Of a stretch of 64,000 bases of DNA, positions 41,400 through 53,195 are shown one piece after another (the first letter of the stretch is position 1; every line of letters starts with the position of its first letter). The DNA is taken from assembly GCF_963678635.1 (NCBI RefSeq), contig NC_087063.1, positions 82,385,574 through 82,449,573 of the forward strand, read 5' to 3'. The stretch is from Symsagittifera roscoffensis. Lineage: Eukaryota > Xenacoelomorpha > Acoela > Convolutidae. Position numbers and translations under genes: made by a program. The notes under the pieces were generated by a model. It made no database searches and was not told the DNA's origin. It worked only from the letters and a program-made list of their open reading frames with translations.

Positions 41400-42763
41400 G
41401 TTGAATCTCATAACATGTTAGCAAAGTAGTGGCTTTGGTTACCTCTATATTGAACCATCAGCATTGGGGGCTTCACATCCTTTGGTGATTGAGTTTAAAT
41501 AATCCTCTCACTATACAGGGGCTTGCCCTTACCCTCAATGATTTTGCACAGCGCGTCTGCCGCCACCTTTGCGGACCAAATTTCTGGTTAGTGATTTGTC
41601 AGCCATTTCGCCCTATTTGTTTCCATAGCCTTGTCAAATTGCTACCAGCTGGATGTACTCCTAAAAAATCCTGTGTACAGTGCCTTGGATAACACTACGC
41701 TTATACTGAGTAGGGGCGCAGCTTCTATAGTTCAGTATAGCCCCAGTATCTGTTGGTTTTTGATACCAACTGCAATTACACCCCTATCTTGCGATACATT
41801 TATGTTCAAATCAAGGAACGGCAAATTCCCCTCCGAAATAGTTTCCTATAGAGTGAACTTCAGAATTGGGTGAAGAGATGTGGCGGCATCGAGAAGACAA
41901 CTCGTCTCCCCTCTGACTGTTCGAACAATGTCATCCACATACCTGAGGAACAATTTTACCTGTGGAGTATCCTTCTCCTTGTTCTTAGCGCGGCAGCAGC
42001 TTTCACAGTACCAGACTATCTCGTTTATTGATGCGTATACGTCATCGGATGTTTTTCCGCATTTTAGGGAATACCAGTTTCGGCAACATTCGCATTCAAC
42101 TCCCTTTGGTCCATATGTGACTTTCCTGCTGGAACATGGGCACAAAGCGGAGCATATTGCAGCAAGGGTTCCAGCGTTAATTCATACGTTTGTTTCCTCA
42201 TTATGCAAGAACCATACCCCTTATCAAAAGGCACAGCCAGCAATCCATTACCTTTGAGAATTTCCTTGTTTTTTCTACGGCTTCGTCTTTTGGGGTTTGC
42301 CTTATGTTTTTTGCTTATGCTTTTGCCGCCGCTTCTATTTCTTATGAAGTTTTACCAGATGTTTTTTGATTTTTTTCGATTGTGAGAAGAAAATGCCGAT
42401 ATCAGGCAAAAAGTGCATTTCGTTAAATTTGTCTTTAATGGGATGCTTCGAGCCCGTTGACGTACCCATCCAGGCAGTTCAATGTTATCAAGCACCTTAA
42501 CTGATTGCTCATTTCTCCCCCCAAGAGGTGTATCTTTAAAATAAAAGAGGCGTTTTTCTAAATTGTTAAAGGTTTTCTGACGTTGTCTTTAAGCATGCCT
42601 CAACTTGACGCCTCACGAAGCGGAAAAGGGATGCCCACCATTGTTCGTCGATTTCTATTTTCACCAGTGATCTTGCCTTCATTAGCATCTCCTCGTACCT
42701 TTTCCTGTCCTCATTTGCCCTACAAGTTTCAGTCCTTAGTAGTTTTAGTTGAAAATTATGCAC
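41400..42763 (-). pseudogene. Penelope-like reverse transcriptase remains with Cys-rich finger
   Basis: In minus-strand order: a charged helical start (42763-42566, RANEDRKRYEEML…), LLAVPFDKGYGSCIM near 42250-42205 (the xPxDKG motif before the RT palm), then a Cys-rich PHD-like piece at 42145-41990 (CPC…CECCRNWYSLKC…WYCESCC). RT motif LRYVDDIV follows at about 41950-41930, LPFLDLNI near 41830, and a QKPTDTG motif near 41760. The palm part that should lie between PFDKG and YVDD is short or missing, and the finger lies in its place. Many stops; inactive. Confidence 0.65.
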
Positions 42764-43030
42764 AGCTTGGTCCGAAAAAAAAACCTTCTCGGGGACCCTA
42801 AACTACAAAAAGCGCGCTATTAGAATGTTTTTAGACATTTTCTCAGAAACTTCTGCAGAAATACTTGAATTTTTGAAAAAATAATAAAAAATCTAACACA
42901 ATTTTTCAAGTTGGTTTTAAATTTAAAATTTGTCTGAGCCAGACAGCAGGCAAAAATACTTTCATCATTGTTTTGCAGGCCACGAGTAATGAAACTCACA
43001 AGGCACAAAGCAAAACAAATCACACACTTC

Positions 43031-43666
43031 TCACCCCTGTCTTTGAAGCGCAGACACTTCCTCTGCCTTTAGCTTTTGCTCACGTCTTACTTTCACCTTC
43101 TTCCTTGTCTGTGATGGTCTCTGTTGTTTTCCCATGATACTGTCAATCAGCTCTGACAGTCTTTTTCGATGTGCCACTACCAATCGCAGAGATTTCAGCT
43201 CCAATTCAGCAATCTGGTGCAGCTTCAAATATTCCTTGAGCTGCTCCGGGTCGTTTTGCTTGCTGTTGGAGAGTAGCCGTGTTGCTGGAATAATGAGCAC
43301 TCTTGTGCCGAGAAGCTGACGAAACAAGTCGGGCGTTCCTTCCCTTCTGCACTAGACGATCGCCAATATCTGCTGTTTTTTCGACTTCAAATAGTTTGTC
43401 AGCTCCTCGACACCGGCTGGCCGATAATTGTTTTTTCTGTGGCTCTTAATGGTGTTGTTCACCACATCGTGCCACACAACCACCTTTTTCTCCTTCAATG
43501 AACTGTCTTCCAAAAATTGTCGGAGGTTCTTTCCTTGCTTCAGCAAGTTGTTTTTGAGGGATAGGCCAGGAATTGCTGTAAAAAGGATCTCATTAAGCTT
43601 TTTCTCACATCTGTTGAGAGTGTTGATGCTGTGGAACAGAGAGCTAGCTGCTACAAAAAGAAACAT
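43031..43666 (-). pseudogene. SGNH-like companion ORF of the Penelope-like element
   Basis: One frame of about 210 residues broken by a single TAG at about 43352 (…ILAIV-stop-CRREGTPDLF…). Features: an N-terminal AASSLFHSI that resembles a degenerate GDS block, VVVWHDVVNNTI, a middle YLKSKKQ, PDLFRQL, and a basic C-terminus. I recognise the WHDVVNNTI-type block as recurrent in uncharacterised transposon-linked invertebrate proteins, but the SGNH relation is tentative. It lies upstream of the RT on the same strand. Confidence 0.45.
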
Positions 43667-43860
43667 TTTGGTAACTCAACAAAATTTGGCCATATTCTGC
43701 GTATCGAGAAACACCAAAAAAATTCTTTATACATTGATGAAAATCATTAAAAGTTTTTATATTGGCCCTTTAATGGGAAATGAGTTGGAGTTTTAAGCTC
43801 TCCGCTTTCTTGTTTTTCGCAAATTTACAAATTAAATTGAAGAGATTTTTTCTGAAAGGT

Positions 43861-43905
43861 AAATTTCAAACGTTTTTGCAACTATATGCATCGTCAGGAA
43901 TTTTT
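43861..43905 (-). ncRNA. Degenerate hammerhead ribozyme in the Penelope-like repeat
   Basis: On the minus strand: CTGACGA (43897-43891) fits the CUGANGA core. Helix II is TGCA-TATAGT-TGCA (43890-43877), followed by AAAA where GAAA is required, a single change that fits deamination of GCGAAA. The flanks AAATTC and GAAATTT can pair as helix I. This is the layout known from Penelope-like and related retroelements. The lost G of GAAA predicts poor or no cleavage. Confidence 0.6.
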
Positions 43906-43957
43906 CAAAAAACTAATTTAATTGATGATAAAATATCAACCTAAAAAAGTTATTTGT
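43864..43957 (-). repeat. Penelope-type terminal repeat, right copy
   Basis: Direct repeat of 40741-40838 with the same block order. It lies at the upstream end of the minus-strand Penelope-like coding remains. Minus-strand coding of uncertain origin (43936-44301) enters it from the right. Confidence 0.7.
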
Positions 43958-44301
43958 TTTTCAATGCCCTGGTGTCGGTTCGAGGTCCAGTCTTTGCCGA
44001 TATGCTTTTCCCACATTTGTCCACTGATGGAGCCTTTTTTCGCATTTGCCTTTTGGGTTTTGAATTCTTCTTCCGTTCCCGGACTTGTCGCGTTTTCCAT
44101 CTCGATCAAGATTTCAGCCAACTTTCGGGTCCCTGAGTTGCCCTTGTAGGTTGTCGTTTTCCATCTCGCTAGAACTATTGGAGCCGTCTCCTTCAAACTC
44201 TTCCCTGAAACCGCCTCCACCGAGGGACTCGCTTCTTGTACCTCCCGTTTCCTTTTCCTCGACCTGACTCCTTTACTCGGGGGCGTGGCCATGCTCGTCA
44301 C
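43936..44301 (-). pseudogene. Basic ORF at the junction of two elements
   Basis: 121 codons, Lys/Arg/Ser-rich (VRSRKRKREVQEASPSVEAV…), entering the Penelope-type terminal repeat at its end. It could be the end of the cargo of LTR element 2 or an ORF1-like part of the Penelope-like element. No domain and no convincing match in element 1. Confidence 0.3.
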
Positions 44302-44329
44302 TGAATCCCCATCTTTTTCCAGGTCTTCT

Positions 44330-45966
44330 TCATTCGACTCTTGCCTCCCCTTCCTCTAATCTTAGGAATATTAAATTCTTAATTATAATACTAGGTTTAC
44401 TTTTATTATTAATTTTGGTCCTAACTTTTTTATTCTCAATTTTTTCACTCAGAGTAGAGCTGTCTTTACATGATTTAGGCTTGGCATTCGGCTTTGTTTC
44501 CCGCAAGCGAATCATCTTGCCGAGCAATTCCCCTCTCGCCTTCTCGTCCAGTCCAGTGGCCATCAAGACAGTTTCTCCAAATCCTACTACAGTGTCACAC
44601 AGCTATTCTTTAAATTCATCCATTTTCACTTCCCTTTCCACCTTTTGATTAAACTGGCTCAAGAAATCCTGCCACACTTTCTGATCTAGCGTGTCCAAGA
44701 ACATCCATTTGTTTCCTCCGAAGGTGTTCGTTCTCCTTGCTTCATCACTCAAGAGTACCATGCCCATATTCTAGGGCTCACTCGCCACTGGCAACTCTAG
44801 ATTTTTCCGGGGGATCCCAAGGGTGGTGTGGCCGTTTCAGCCCAATCATCTCCGCTCAAGTCTTGTAGCAACTCACGCTTGGTGCTGGTACTAAATTCCC
44901 GGGCACCACCTCTTAATTGGGCGTAACCCCTTTCTCAATTTCTTCTGCAGCCTTGCTGAGGGTTTCATCCACCCTTTCTTCTTCTCCCGATTCAATTTAG
45001 TCCCTCTCCAGTGCGTCTTCGAATCTGTTCTCCACTGTAAGGCTCCTCTTGTCCCCAGGATTTTCGACTGACAGGGGTGAAGACGTTGCTGGATCTACTA
45101 CTTTATATTCTGTTAGGGATACGTACAGAGTCCCCGCCGCGTTCAGCTTTCGTCTCTCGTGCTGCAACTCCACCTTCTCTAGTCCATAAGGTGTCAGGTG
45201 CCCCCTCGTGCTGAACTTCATGTCGTCCTTCAGAGCTATATGACCCTCTTCCACAATCATTCTCCCGCTATCGTATACTGGCTCTTTGTTTTCAAATCCA
45301 GCTTTCTCAAGCATTATAATCACTTTGCGGACTTCATACTTGGGAGGCATAGAACCCGCGTTTTTTTTTGGCTTCAGTGGTCCACAAACTTATCTTGATT
45401 TCACATGTGCGGAAGTACACTGCCACCGAGTACCCAATGAATAGGGGGTCCCAGCTGTGTGGTTGAAAGTCCTCCGCTGCTGCTCTACAGCCTCTCCACA
45501 GCATGTATTTACGGGACCACCATTGGGCTATTCATCTCCAATGTCATTCGCCTCAACGTGGGGAACTCCGGGATGGTAACCGGTAACACGTCTCGTTCAA
45601 GGATTGTCTCAATTTCTTTTTTCACCAAATCAAAGCTCTTCTTCCAGGCTGGAATTCTCAAGACTTTTTAGTGTTCTCCGCCACAGGATTCAGGTTACAG
45701 AACTTCGGGTAGGCCTCAAAAGGACCCTCTCGTTTCCCCCCATTCTGCATTGCAGCTGGCCTCTGAAGTTGAGCACTATCAACCCTGCTCCTTCACTTTA
45801 CCGAATAACACCGTTTCACTCATTTGTGCTCTCAAGTTCTCTTGTCTGCACCAACTCAGCGCCGTCCTGTCCAAAATGCTGATCAGGCTCACTGATCAGG
45901 ATCACCACTACTATTTCATCAGACAGTGTCAGTAGGCATTCAAGAGCGGATCTGGGATAACGTATG
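44330..45966 (-). pseudogene. Cargo ORF E and F homologues, element 2 (heavily decayed)
   Basis: LPVTIPEFPTLRRM near 45590 matches LPEAIPEFPLIRRM of element 1. 45350-44997 carries a RGHLTPYGLEKVELQHERRK…AGTLYV block corresponding to LAPFGCEEIKVVHG…AGTLLI. Further left, about 44720-44640, MFLDTLDQKVWQDFLSQF is a faint match to ORF F. 44566-44330 is a Lys-rich frame without a match. There are many stops. Confidence 0.55.
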
Positions 45967-46530
45967 TCACGGCGGGTCGTAGATACAAGTCACTACCTCC
46001 CCTAGCCCTCTGATCAGCCCTAAAATATCAGACCGCAATGCCAAGCACAGATCGGTCAGAAGAGGCTTGCCTCCATTCACTTCTCTTATCTCCTCTCTGG
46101 TCTTTGGGTTCTTCTCCCTTCGTATCAAGTTTCGATTCTGCATCAAGAGGCACTCCACCAGTAGCGTTTTTAGTCCAGCAGCACACTCGTAGGAATAAGT
46201 CTCAAGACTCGGGTGGGCTTTTCTCACTGATAGGGGTTCTCCATATTTCATCAGTCGATAGAATGCCGTCAAGTTCCCATGCGCCAAGAGTATTAGCGGC
46301 AAGTATCCGTCAATTCTGAGGGTTTTCACGCCTGCTGAAATATTGAACAGGTACCGGGAACACGGACCCATGTTGAACAGGTACCGGGGATACACCAGAT
46401 ACAGGGCCAGCAGCAGGTTAATCGATATGCTCACGAGATCCTGCACGAATGCCTCAAAAAGTGTATTTCCCGCATAGAATACCTTATCCATATACTTCTT
46501 CTTCCAATATCGACTTAAGAATCTCAAGAT
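45967..46530 (-). pseudogene. Cargo ORF D homologue, element 2
   Basis: Shares LRIDGYLPLILLAHGNLTAF and GGKPLLTDLCLALRSDILGLIRG with ORF D of element 1. A hydrophobic stretch (VQDLVSISINLLLALYLVYP) sits at the same place. MGPCSRYLFN overlaps a short internal duplication (YPRYLFN / CSRYLFN). It lacks an ATG at its start, in keeping with a frameshift from ORF C, and stops early relative to element 1. Confidence 0.7.
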
Positions 46531-46531
46531 T

Positions 46532-47118
46532 TCATGTGTTTTCCTGGTCCTCAGTTCGCACTTCGTATGTTCTCGTCAGAAGCCGGCGATAGTGATCTCC
46601 TTTGCTGACGTAACGAACGTCCTCACCGTCATATACCTCTTCTCGGAGATCTCGAGTTGATCTTCCAGAAACTCCGATTTCTGCTTGATCAGGGGAGGGG
46701 CGCTCTCCCTCGTTTTTTTTGGTGCCATTCTTCAGCCTTGGGGTTCGGAACGGCCATCTCCCTCTCTCTTGAGTCAAGCGATACACCATCGATTCAAAAT
46801 GCTTCTCAGCTCCTGCCACGCTCTTCAGATCGTTGATAGGACCTCTCTCACTGCTAGTGGATCCTGTTATCGTGAGTTCCATGCTCTGGCGGTCATGTGG
46901 CTTATCACGGGTTGGTCATCAGCCAATTCCGGATTGAACTTCAGTTGCCGAGTCAGTTTCGATAACTCAAGACAAAGCACCTCGTCCAGCACAATCGATC
47001 TGTCTGCGAGCTCATAGAAACCCCTCAAGACATCAGACACATCTGACGATGCCGCCGCCACTTCTGACTTCAGAAGTCTCAAGTTTACCGGCTCGAGTTC
47101 TCGATTAGGGGCTGCCAT
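46532..47118 (-). pseudogene. Cargo ORF C homologue, element 2
   Basis: Starts at ATG 47118, overlapping the preceding TAA by one base. SIVLDEVLCLELSKLTRQLKFNP is the block shared with element 1. A frameshift near 46875 separates it from 46882-46532, which ends EVYDGEDVRYVSKGDHYRRL… No known domain. Confidence 0.7.
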
Positions 47119-48554
47119 TAGCAACCGAAACCCGTTGCCTTCTGAGACATCAAGATCAACATCGCGTGCATGAACTGTAGAGCTGGTGGCATACCTGCAT
47201 AACCTTGTGATGATACGAAGAGCACCTTCGTTTTTGACCTCAATCCAGAAGCCACCATTTCCTGCACGTCATTCATTGATGCAAACAGGGTCTGAATTGC
47301 CTCCCAGGTCTTCTTCGGCGTCGGTTCATCATTTATCAAACGCTCAAGTAATCCCGCGGCATGCAGGTGATCGTTCATCCCCGCGATCAACAACAACTCC
47401 GGCTCACACGTCGTTTCCGACTTCATTGCCACAATCAGAGTCAACGTCTGATTTAGTTCTGGCCAAAATAATTTCGGGGAGTTTCCATCGAAATCTGATT
47501 CCGCCCCTATGATTACCTTCGCTGTTCCAGGGTCCGAGCGATCATAAACTACCAAAACCTTGGCCAGCTGTGAGGCCTAATGGGATTTCCCGTATCTTGG
47601 ATCTTCTGACAGTTTCGGGCCTATGTAGGCAGTATCGGGGAGTCCCATACTTTTCGGCTCAAGAAGTTTTTCATCGGCTCTTAACTGCGCAGGAATCGCC
47701 ACTCTTATTCTGGCTACACTCGTACGATGCTTCGGTGGTTGCACTATGAGGCTTGGGCTTCCCAATTCTCTGAGAGGCCGGTAGGTGACTGTCCAATGAA
47801 TGATTTCTAAGGAATCCCAGTCAAGTCCGCAATTTCCAGGGTTTTGTCTCGCTTCTTCAGCCAATCCACACAGTAGTGATTGCTCAAGTCCTCGTGTGAG
47901 AGGCTCTTGAGTCCCAAGACCTCCATTAGCTCTTGCCTGCAGCCTAGATCTTCAAGATCCAAGTCGTTAACTCCTTCCAGATACCTAGCCTTGCTTGATT
48001 CTCCAGGGCCTCCTGCCGGTGCTTCTTCTTCTCCACCACTACTACTGATGACATCACAGAGCTTTGCGGTGTGGAACACTCTTGCTCATTCGTTTCCATG
48101 GGCGTCGAACCCAGCTGCCGGCTTCTGCTGCTCCTCGAACTCCCTCTAGAATCAATTCTTCCGCCCAATTGGTCAGCCACAGGCCTAACTGAAGAAGGAA
48201 GGCCTCGGGGGCGGACGAAAGGGTGAATTGATTAGTCTCCACCAGATCTGACTTTAGGTTGTTGATATGTCGCTGAAACATACCATTCAGCCACTCCTCG
48301 TCCTTGGGCTTATCGAAGTGGATGCTGTCCGAAGATAAGTTCTGCGGCAGTGAATCCTCCATCATTCTCGCGACATCGAGCAGCCTCACGGGCATGACGC
48401 TTCTCTTCTGCATTTGCCTGATTATATCGTTGAAGTGGCGCACCCTCTCATTCATGTTCATTCGCGTTCTGGTCTGCCATCATATTGCAGGGAACCGTAC
48501 AAATCGTGAGCAACGTAGGGTCCAAGTAGATCCTCAGCTCCTCAAGAATGCAGC
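47118..48554 (-). pseudogene. Cargo ORF B (SGNH protein) homologue, element 2
   Basis: ICTVPCNMM and NERVRHFNDIIRQM match TVCTVPMNV… of element 1. The block V region is SSDSIHFDKPKDEEWLNGMF, so the DxIH pair is kept. Blocks I-III (GDS, GTND) are missing at about 48560, apparently deleted. After several frame changes the second domain appears at 47555-47118 with IIGAESDF, FWPEL and LLLIAGMNDHLHAAGLLERL. The stop TAA overlaps the ATG of the next ORF (TAATG at 47120-47116). Confidence 0.75.
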
Positions 48555-49438
48555 TCACCTATGTCCAATCATCCCGGTTGTGTCGTAGGTATGCGCCATC
48601 TGTGTTCTTTTGGTAATCATGACACTCCTCACTGGGTTTTCCCTCCAAGTGCGTGGCTCAGCCTCGCGTGCCGTACTCTCAGAAATCCTTGCCTGCAGCC
48701 TCTCTTGCAACTCCTTGAGACGTGGCGTCCCCGCGCCAGCCTGACTACCACTAGTTGAGCTGGGTGTCAGACCCGGTAGGGCAATATCCATTAGTGGTTT
48801 GATCCGACCTGACTCAAGAACTCTCAAAGATGAGACGGCTTCTGGTGGCGTCCATGTGTTCAGGCCCTCATTCATTTGCTCCTGGGCCACGTGGTCTAGG
48901 TTAAAACGGCCACCCGACCTAGAAGTCTCATCAACTTCCATCCCAGAATCTGGTGTCGATCGCGTCATCAAGAGTTCTGTGCGACTCGCGAGTTCTTGCT
49001 GCTTCCTCTGCAGCCGCTCAATTTCTGATTTTATTTGGTCGCAGTTCGCCGCGCTCTCTTGCAAGTTTTGGGCTTGGTCCCGCTCCGCTTTCAACAGGTC
49101 CCGCTCAAATATCTTCTTGTCCCTTTCAAGATTGGCGTGGTCTCTATCAAGATTCAAGTCAGGTCGAATCCCCTCACGCCTCCATCAGTATTCCAGGACA
49201 GCCACATGGTCTGCTCCTGGTCGGAAATTCCGTCTGATGTGTAGCCCACAATCAACACAGCCTCGGTCGCTAACTCCCTGCATACGCTTTGCGACTCTAG
49301 TTGCAGAATAGCATTAAGCATCACTGTCTGCCACTCGTCCACTTGCGTGCAAACGAGATCCCTCAAACGCCTGTATAGCTCATCGAGTAAGCGCTTTCTG
49401 AATGCTGCTGGCACAGACTTCCAAAAACGATCTGCCAT
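48555..49438 (-). pseudogene. Cargo ORF A homologue, element 2
   Basis: 49438-49154 (ATG at 49438) aligns with the N-terminal part of ORF A of element 1 (ELYRRLRDL… ATEAVLIVGYTSDG…). A frameshift near 49155 leads to 49157-48555 with a strong coiled coil (RDHANLERDKKIFERDLLK…) and a Pro/Ser-rich end. Same architecture, modest identity. Confidence 0.7.
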
Positions 49439-49943
49439 TGCTTCTTGCTCAAGATATTTTCTCTATTCGTCAAACACTCAAGAATTACCTTACCTAGATC
49501 AATACCTAAGAAATACCTGACCTAGATCAATACTCAAGAAATATCTTACCTCGGTGCCGATTGTAGAACACTGAGTGATGTTCTTGTTAACGTTCTCGTG
49601 TCTTTCAATTCAGTTATCGCTTTCCTTTTTGCAATTCAAAAATGATCTGAAACTAAAGCTAAAATTTCGACCCAGAATTTTTTTGTTCAAGGCCAATCTG
49701 AACTTTTCCCCTTAGTATCTTTAAAACATTATTCGAACAATTTCTGATAAAATGATTCAATCAGGTATTTTAAAACATGCAGGTCCTGTTTATGTTTTAG
49801 CACCAAGCAGTTCAAAATAGAAATTCTGTTTTAATTGTCATGCCATTTATACTAAAAGCTATTTTCCTGTCGTGTGCTTCCCTTTCACCTAGCTCAAAAC
49901 CTTCGTGCCCTCAACTCAATACCCTCGTCACCACTCGAGTAAC
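49439..49943 (-). other. Non-coding gap between pol and cargo in element 2
   Basis: No coding frame; AT-rich compared with both sides. It corresponds in position to 29503-29899 of element 1, but I could not align the two by eye. Confidence 0.5.
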
Positions 49944-50433
49944 TCAGGCGAGGCTCAAGTAGTACTTCTCGTGTAGGTGTACCATTATCTCTGTTTCAGC
50001 GAAGACCACGTGCAGGATAGCGTATAGTTACCTAGGATTCAATCTGCCCCTTTTTTTGGATCGTAGACTGGCATCGAAACCTCTTTTATCCCTCTTTCCA
50101 CCAGGAAGTCCCTCAATCGCGTCAATGCCAGCATCACGTGCTCGGGATCTATCACATTTATTTCACTGACTCTTGTCAACAAAAAGCATAGGTAATTGTC
50201 AGCAACCTGTGAAACTGAAGAAAGAAGTGCTGCCAGACCTCCCAGTCCTGGTCTCTGCCTGAACAGAAACTCCACGTTTTGGTATTCTTTCTTAAAATCG
50301 GCTTCCAATCTGGTGTTGAAACTCATACCCGCTGTTATGCAGATTGCGCCGGTCCTATCTGACAAGATTAAATCCCTGTCCGTGATCAGGATGTTCTCTG
50401 AGTACTCATTTGGTATCTCGAACTTGGTCTTGA
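49944..50433 (-). pseudogene. Macro domain of element 2
   Basis: Reads NEYSENILITDRD, then TGAICITAGMSFNTRLEADFKK, GLGGLAAL, NYLCFLLTR, LTRLRDFLVERGIKEVSMPVYD. After a frameshift near 50040 it continues with an ILHVVFAETEIMVHLHEKYY end. It is clearly homologous to the element-1 domain at about 50% identity by eye. As there, the OARD1-type glycine loop is replaced by YDPKKG, and no ATG precedes the conserved start. Confidence 0.7.
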
Positions 50434-50940
50434 AGTTTCTTGGTAGGCTCTACTTCTTCTTGATCCAGCTCCAGTCCGTTAATCTCTCGCACTTCCATGA
50501 ATTTCTTTATCATTAAATTTCCGATGTGGGTAAGTCCTACGCCCACTCCCCGGACAAAATTTTTTATCGACGTCCCCGTCGATGGCACTGGGCTCAAGTT
50601 GTCAGATGGTATGTCTAATGGTCAGTCTGTCGTCGTCCAACCAACAACGTTTCCTCCTTTGACATGCTCTCCTGCTAATATGTCGACTGTTTGGATGATT
50701 TGCATTTCTTTGTCGTCAGCCTGCAGACCATGCATCCACTCTAGTATCCTCAGGTTTGTATTCTCTCTTCTTTCTATCTCGCTTTGTTCCAGATCCACTT
50801 CTTTTTCTGGTGAGGTGTGGTCCTCCTGCCACGAGTGCTCACTGTTGTTGACAGTCTGCCACTCCTCATCCACTACTAGGTCGCTCATGTTCACCATCTC
50901 TTCACCTGAATCTTCTGGCTGTATTTTGTCAATTAAGAAG
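50406..50940 (-). pseudogene. Conserved Pol tail of element 2
   Basis: Continues after integrase in two frames (50897-50622 and 50597-50406). It is acidic (DLVVDEEWQTVNNSEH…), then GTSIKNFVRGVGVGLTHIGNLMIKK, which matches GTSMDIFVRGVGVGLTHTENLIIKK of element 1. The function of the RGVGVGLTH block is unknown. It ends at TGA (50406) just where the macro domain sequence starts in another frame. Confidence 0.75.
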
Positions 50941-52882
50941 TCATCCCCAATATCTGCTGTACCTTATACTTGTCTTCTTGCGCCCGCCCCTTCTTGTTTC
51001 TTTTGTCATGGGCTGATCTGGCTCTGTCAATTTTGGCACCTCGTCCTGCTCTAGTTGTCTCCAGTTCTCATCTGCGAAAGATCCTTCGTCCGAGCCTACC
51101 TCTGTCTTTTCATTGTCGTCCATATTCATGCCTTCGTTGCCATCATTCTTCTCTCTGGTGCCCTTCTCGTTTATCTCGCACGCCGGCTCCACCAGTAGGT
51201 TCTCGAGTCCTTCCATGTTTTGCGGCACACACCAGTCCACCGGTGACGGGACGTGCGGTTTCAGATTCTCATAGTGCGCCGGACGCCTTGTGCTTAAGCG
51301 ATAGAACCGACCCTGCTGGTGCACTTCTGTTATCATGAACGGGCCTCTACATTTCTTTAATAGGTTCTTCGAACCTTTTGGAGGTATGAAATTTTTGAAC
51401 ACCCAGACATACTGTCCCACAGCATACTGCTTCGACTGAAGTAGTTTCTCATCATAGTTACTCAGCTGTCTCAACTGTGCTTTATCTGTATTGCTTCTGC
51501 ATAGCTCGTTCAACTCCTGTTGTCTCTTGACTGCTTCCTTCACGTATGCTTAAGATGATGTCCTCTTCCCAACAGATTCCGGTTAGCAGAAAGTCACTGG
51601 CTTTGCTCTCTCCCTGCCCGTTAGCATCATGAAAGGACTGATCCCCGTTGTTGAATGTTGCGTAAGATTGTACACTCCACCACTTCTGGCAAATATTTGT
51701 CCCAGTCCGTCATATACCTCGAGCAATATACCCTGAGCATATTCACTAACGTGTATGTTTTGCCTCTCTACTAGTCCATTCGTCTGTGGATGGTAGGTCG
51801 TCGAGTGTGCTTGGGAAATGTGGGATCTTCTCATGAGTTCTTTTGTCAGATCTCCACGTTATCTGATTGGAAGGTCATCAGACAACCATATCGCGATATC
51901 CAGTGCGTTACAAGTGGTCGCACGTTTCCTCTGCCGAGGTTGTCTGACATGGTACTGCTTCTGCCAGTTTTGTGAAGTGATTTATGATTACCAGTATCTG
52001 GTTATACCCCGAATCTGTCATGCAGATCTTTTGGTGATCTATCTGCACAACCTCGTTGAATTCTGAGCTTTCGACGGATTTGAGAGGGAACTTCATTTTT
52101 CTCGGGTCTTTCAGTTGCAAACACGACAAACATGCATTCACCCATCTCTCACGAGCCTTCCTCCTTCCTGGCCAGTCAAATCGGAGTAATATTCTTTGTT
52201 CCACCTTGTCTATTCCTTGATGTCCCATCTGATTGTACGATCTGAACAACACTTTTCTTTGATAAAGCTGTGGTAATATGATGAGATTATGCTTTTGTAG
52301 TATTTTCTCTTCGTCTTTCCTCCCACAGGCCACCACGCCATCAGCTGTGTGGTAGAGTAAGTCCTCACGTTCCTTGTAGAACTGCCTCAAGATCTTGTAG
52401 CTATCCTCCTCCAGGTCTCCTTTTTCCTTCACTCCCGCTCGTATCCATTTGGAGAGGTGGCTTATAACTTTGTCGTTTTTCTGTGCTCGTATCAAATCCG
52501 ATAGCCTGTACTTCGCCTTAACGTGTTCCTTTAAGGCCATCATGTGCCCGTTCAGTTCTCCCGGATTTTGGATATCATCTTTAAGCTTGACGCAAGCTAT
52601 CCCTCTCAAGACCACTTGATCATCACCCGGCTCCTGATTCGTTCTGATGTTCGAGTTGCATGATAACTCCCTGAAAGGTTTTCTTGACACCGCTATCATC
52701 TCTAGCTCTTCTCCTCCATTGACGTTATGATGCTCTAGGTTGTATGCCCCTGACGAGTGATCGGTTTGTAGTTCCCTGTCGTGAAACCTCTTTTTTTCTT
52801 CAGCTATTATCATGCAAAGACTATCTTGTTCACCATCACTTTCCATTGAATCTTCGTCCCGTTCTTCTGACTCCCCGGTCAA
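50941..52882 (-). pseudogene. Integrase of element 2
   Basis: 52882-51908 holds an acidic N-terminal extension, then the zinc-binding HHCC block (GHQG…H then CLSCLQLKD) and the first catalytic Asp in VVQIDHQK. The second Asp (FQSDN) follows near 51865 in another frame. The third residue is in NGLVERQN (51834-51583). The C-terminal YAVGQYVWVF and TEVHQQGRFYRL blocks are in 51543-50941. At least two frameshifts are seen. Compared with element 1 this shows that the 27541 junction removed everything left of HPQTN. Confidence 0.9.
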
Positions 52883-53195
52883 AATTTTCTCCTCTGCATC
52901 CCTTTCTTGTGGCGGCCACTCCCCGTACTCTTGGCGAAGTCCAAGATCTTAAACTTCTTCTTTGAACGACCTTTTCTTCCTTCGTATCGTTGTTCGCCTG
53001 AGTATGTCCCAGCGATTTTCTCGACCAATGGTCGTACCACCTCTTTGTTCTCTGGTTCCCCGTCCTTCATTGAGTCTCCATCACGTGAGACCTCTTCTCT
53101 TCTCATTATGGTGGTTTCCGGTTCACCATTTCTTCTCGTCGAGACCACGGGTTTGTCATCGACCAATCTCTCCAGCAATCTCATCAAATCCTGCC

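Larger units (their letters stand above)
40741..43957 (-). mobile_element. Decayed Penelope-like element with terminal direct repeats
   Basis: Minus-strand remains of one element: SGNH-like ORF (43666-43031), RT segments (42763-41400) and GIY-YIG endonuclease (41311-40997). It is bounded by direct repeats of about 95 bp (40741-40838 and 43864-43957). The combination of an RT with YVDD, KPTDTG and GIY-YIG motifs with hammerhead-bearing terminal repeats is typical of Penelope-like elements. Many stops and frameshifts show it is inactive. It interrupts the tail end of LTR element 2. Confidence 0.75.
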
